This document shows, one piece after another, positions 62,163-64,000 of a stretch of 64,000 nucleotides of DNA. The stretch spans positions 4,549,501 through 4,613,500 of the forward strand of contig NZ_CP139979.1 in the NCBI RefSeq assembly GCF_034424525.1. The letters run 5' to 3'. The notes beneath the pieces were generated by a model, which saw only the letters and a list, made by a program, of their open reading frames with translations, was not told the origin of the DNA and searched no databases. The position numbers and the translations under genes are program-made. The stretch comes from Sphingobium yanoikuyae (GTDB lineage Bacteria; Pseudomonadota; Alphaproteobacteria; Sphingomonadales; Sphingomonadaceae). Positions within the stretch are counted from its first letter, which is position 1. Each line of letters begins with the position of its first letter.

Positions 62163-62813
62163 TCAGGCAACGAGACGGGTCATGGCCTCACCCGGCTCTC
62201 CAGCCGGCTGTCGATCTTCAATGGCATCGATGACAGAAAACAGGTTTGTCACATTCTCATCGGCTTCGAATTCCGATCGGGACTGGGCTAATTGGCCATC
62301 GTTGATCAAAGCTTCGAGCGCCGTGCGAGCACGAGCAACGCGGCTTTTGACAGTACCGATCGCAGTGCCCATGATGGTCGCGGCTTCCTCGTAGGAAAAG
62401 CCACCCGCCCCGATCAATATAAGTGCCTCACGCTGAGGAACGGGGATCTGCGCGAGAGCGCGCACGACATCGGATAGCTCGACAATCTTCAACTGTTCCG
62501 CGGGCGCGGCAAGTAGTCTGTCTGCGACAAGATCGTCCCACGCCCCGACAAATTTGCTGCGCCGGCTGAGGCTGAAATAGTGATTGCGAAGGATAGTGAA
62601 CGTCCATGCACGAAAATTGGTGCCGGTTATGAACCGCCCCCGCGCGCTCCAAGATTTCAGCATGGTTTCCTGGACCAGGTCGTCGGCAAGATCGCGATCA
62701 CCACACAGACTGCGGGCAAAAGCTCTGAGTTGCGGCAGGACCAGCGTGAGTTCCCGCTTGAATGCTGTGTCAGTCAGCTTGTGCGGAGTCTCGGCGATTT
62801 GCGTTGCCGTCAT
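62163..62813 (-). CDS. ecfG: EcfG-type ECF sigma factor of the general stress response
   Basis: 216 residues from the ATG after AAGGG; the frame extends upstream over the promoter. Sigma region 2 has LRAFARSLCGDRDLADDLVQETMLKSW and NFRAWTFTILRNHYFS, which are close to EcfG proteins of Alphaproteobacteria. Region 4 has ALAQIPVPQREALILIGAGGFSYEEAATIMGTAIGTVKSRVARAR. EcfG is normally held by NepR and released by PhyR-P. Neither is encoded here, so this looks like an orphan second copy relying on core NepR/PhyR elsewhere. An exact EcfG promoter lies 40 bases upstream, implying self-activation. Confidence 0.9.
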   Translation of the reverse strand: MTATQIAETPHKLTDTAFKRELTLVLPQLRAFARSLCGDRDLADDLVQETMLKSWSARGRFITGTNFRAWTFTILRNHYFSLSRRSKFVGAWDDLVADRLLAAPAEQLKIVELSDVVRALAQIPVPQREALILIGAGGFSYEEAATIMGTAIGTVKSRVARARTALEALINDGQLAQSRSEFEADENVTNLFSVIDAIEDRQPAGEPGEAMTRLVA

Positions 62814-62852
62814 ACAGGCCCTTCGTGACGATGATGTAGCGCTGTGTCTGAT

Positions 62853-62877
62853 AACGGGGTGGTTGACGATCTGTTCC
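62853..62877 (-). promoter_or_regulatory. exact EcfG-type promoter ahead of the sigma-factor gene
   Basis: On the minus strand GGAAC (62877-62873), 16 bases, CGTT (62856-62853), exact consensus. It ends 40 bases before the sigma-factor ATG, so the gene is probably autoregulated. Confidence 0.7.
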
Positions 62878-62971
62878 GCTGGGGTCGGCGGGGCGAAGAC
62901 CTGTCCGCCTCTGCGCCAGCCGCCTGTCGGCCATGGCAAGCCGGTGCGAGGCGCATGTTTACGGGGCGATC

Positions 62972-62996
62972 GGATCCTGCAGGGCCTCTGGCCGTT
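62972..62996 (+). promoter_or_regulatory. EcfG-type promoter candidate for the DJ-1/PfpI gene
   Basis: GGATC (62972-62976), 16 bases, CGTT (62993-62996): one mismatch in the -35. It lies 49 bases before the ATG at 63045 and back to back with the sigma-factor promoter. Confidence 0.55.
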
Positions 62997-63044
62997 ACCC
63001 CCTCATCTAACCCAGTCAGAAAAACTATTTCCAAAGGAGTCGCC

Positions 63045-63596
63045 ATGTCGCTCAGCGACCGCACGATCGCCCTTCTCATCGCTCCGCGCGGTACGGAAGA
63101 AGTCGAATTTCTGGAGCCGATGAACGCCTTAAAGAGGGCGGGTGCGCGCGTTCAAGTGATCGGCCTTCAATCTGGCCAGGCACGCACCAATGTTCATGAT
63201 CTTGATCCCGGTGGCGAATATGCCGTCGACATGACCTTCTATGAAGCAGATCCTGCATCTTTCGATGGCCTGGTCATTCCCGGTGGCAGTGTGGGTGCTG
63301 ACAAATTGCGTGCCAGCCCCGAAGCGATATCCTTTGTCGAGGCAATCTTCGATGCGGGTAAGCCGATCGGGGCTATTTGTCATGCGCCCTGGCTTCTGAT
63401 CGAAGCCAAGATAGCCCCCGGTCATTCGCTTACCTCTTATCCTTCGATCAGGACGGACATCGAAAATGCCGGCGGTCATTGGGTGGATGAGGAAGTCGTG
63501 ATCGACGGTCAGTGTATCACCAGTCGCAGTCCTGATGATCTGCCGGCATTTTGTGCTGCGCTCGTCGACGCATTTGCAAACGCGTCATCGCGTTGA
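63045..63596 (+). CDS. DJ-1/PfpI family protein
   Basis: 183 residues from the ATG after AAAGGAGT. The fold shows TIALLIAPRGTEEVEFLEPMNALKRAG, the GLVIPGGSVGADKL turn, and a nucleophile elbow GAICHAPWLL with Cys112 followed by His, as in PfpI/YhbO-type proteins. These proteins counter carbonyl and oxidative damage, acting as glyoxalase, deglycase or protease depending on member; activity is debated. It is divergent from the sigma-factor gene and probably under its control. A small gene follows 59 bases on. Confidence 0.9.
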   Translation: MSLSDRTIALLIAPRGTEEVEFLEPMNALKRAGARVQVIGLQSGQARTNVHDLDPGGEYAVDMTFYEADPASFDGLVIPGGSVGADKLRASPEAISFVEAIFDAGKPIGAICHAPWLLIEAKIAPGHSLTSYPSIRTDIENAGGHWVDEEVVIDGQCITSRSPDDLPAFCAALVDAFANASSR

Positions 63597-63655
63597 ACTT
63601 TTTCTGGAACGGGCGGCGAACGCCGGCCGCCAATTTTGCAACAGGGTGAGGGTCA

Positions 63656-63946
63656 ATGATTTTTCGTAAAAAGGCCATACAGGGTCGGGCATTTGGCCAG
63701 TCTCGTGATGAGGCGATGCAGGACGCGGTGAAGATCGGAATTGCGGAAACCGCAGCGCGTGCCGCTGTCACTGCGACAGTCACATTCGCGGTGGGTTGGC
63801 TCCTCAAGCGGACCTTCGAAAAAACGGTGGCGCAAAATGCGCAATCTGCCTGCAGGACAAAACCATCCATGGCGACCAATAGCCCTGCGGTGAGCTACAA
63901 ACATACGCGAAAGCGGGCTGATATGGTTAGTCCGGACGCCTCCTGA
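63656..63946 (+). CDS. small hypothetical protein with one hydrophobic helix
   Basis: 96 residues from an ATG with GTGAGGG 3 to 4 bases upstream. A charged N-terminus (FRKKAIQGRAFGQSRDEAMQD) precedes a helix that may insert in membrane (AARAAVTATVTFAVGWLL) and a basic tail. No family is recognised. It lies 59 bases after the DJ-1/PfpI gene on the same strand and may share its promoter. Confidence 0.5.
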   Translation: MIFRKKAIQGRAFGQSRDEAMQDAVKIGIAETAARAAVTATVTFAVGWLLKRTFEKTVAQNAQSACRTKPSMATNSPAVSYKHTRKRADMVSPDAS

Positions 63947-63970
63947 AGAAAGACGCGCTGGAGTTTTCGA

Positions 63971-64000
63971 ATGACCAAGGCTGAGCGATCTTTAGGCAAG
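63971..64000 (+). CDS. start of a gene cut by the window end (partial)
   Basis: An ATG with GGAG about 8 bases upstream opens a frame (MTKAERSLGK) that continues past the last base. It is too short to identify. Confidence 0.35.
   Translation, partial: MTKAERSLGK

Overview
The window looks like chromosomal or large-replicon DNA of a high-GC alphaproteobacterium of the Sphingomonadales (Sphingobium/Sphingomonas type). The reasons are a large TonB-dependent receptor beside sugar regulators, a bacterial Ku/LigD end-joining operon, an EcfG-type general stress sigma factor with matching promoters, and very frequent ATGA/TGATG gene overlaps. No rRNA, CRISPR array or insertion sequence was seen. The genus is an inference from gene content.

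Region 1 (1-11.4 kb) is a sugar-uptake and oxidation locus. It holds a GMC oxidoreductase, a LacI-type regulator, a Dabb-domain exported protein, a DUF1993 protein, a ROK repressor divergent from a TonB-dependent receptor, a coupled YdcF-like protein, an exported S1/P1-type nuclease or phospholipase C relative, and a convergent GPH/MFS sugar symporter whose end overlaps the nuclease gene.

Region 2 (11.6-13.1 kb) is an integration boundary. A 3' fragment of a tRNA-Gly(GCC) gene lies on the minus strand next to an AT-richer stretch and a complete tyrosine integrase. The matching restored tRNA was not found, so the right end of the element is either beyond the window or lost.

Region 3 (13.6-31.6 kb) carries two convergent cation-diffusion-facilitator genes, a flavodoxin-fold oxidoreductase, a ku-mgtC-ligD operon, a caa3-type oxidase operon (fused subunits I+III, subunit II fused to cytochrome c, CtaG, a triheme cytochrome c), a divergent sugar/aldose dehydrogenase operon and a hybrid PAS histidine kinase.

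Region 4 (31.8-40.9 kb) is a beta-oxidation operon (acyl-CoA dehydrogenase, thiolase, FadJ-type protein, CoA hydrolase/transferase), followed by a formate/nitrite-type transporter and a convergent GST-like gene.

Region 5 (40.9-64 kb) reads as a general-stress block: a diguanylate cyclase, an outer-membrane barrel protein, an N-formylglutamate amidohydrolase, three transglutaminase-like proteins and an M3 peptidase, a hybrid GAF kinase, a KatE-type catalase, a nucleoside deaminase, a LOV protein coupled to a CheB-CheR-PAS-kinase and a receiver, a cytoplasmic alpha-amylase, an EcfG-like sigma factor and a DJ-1/PfpI protein. Nine sites matching GGAAC-N16-CGTT (three exact, six with one mismatch) lie in the right orientation ahead of genes here and ahead of ku. 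One exact site precedes the sigma-factor gene itself. This self-controlled regulon is the most coherent unusual signal in the window.
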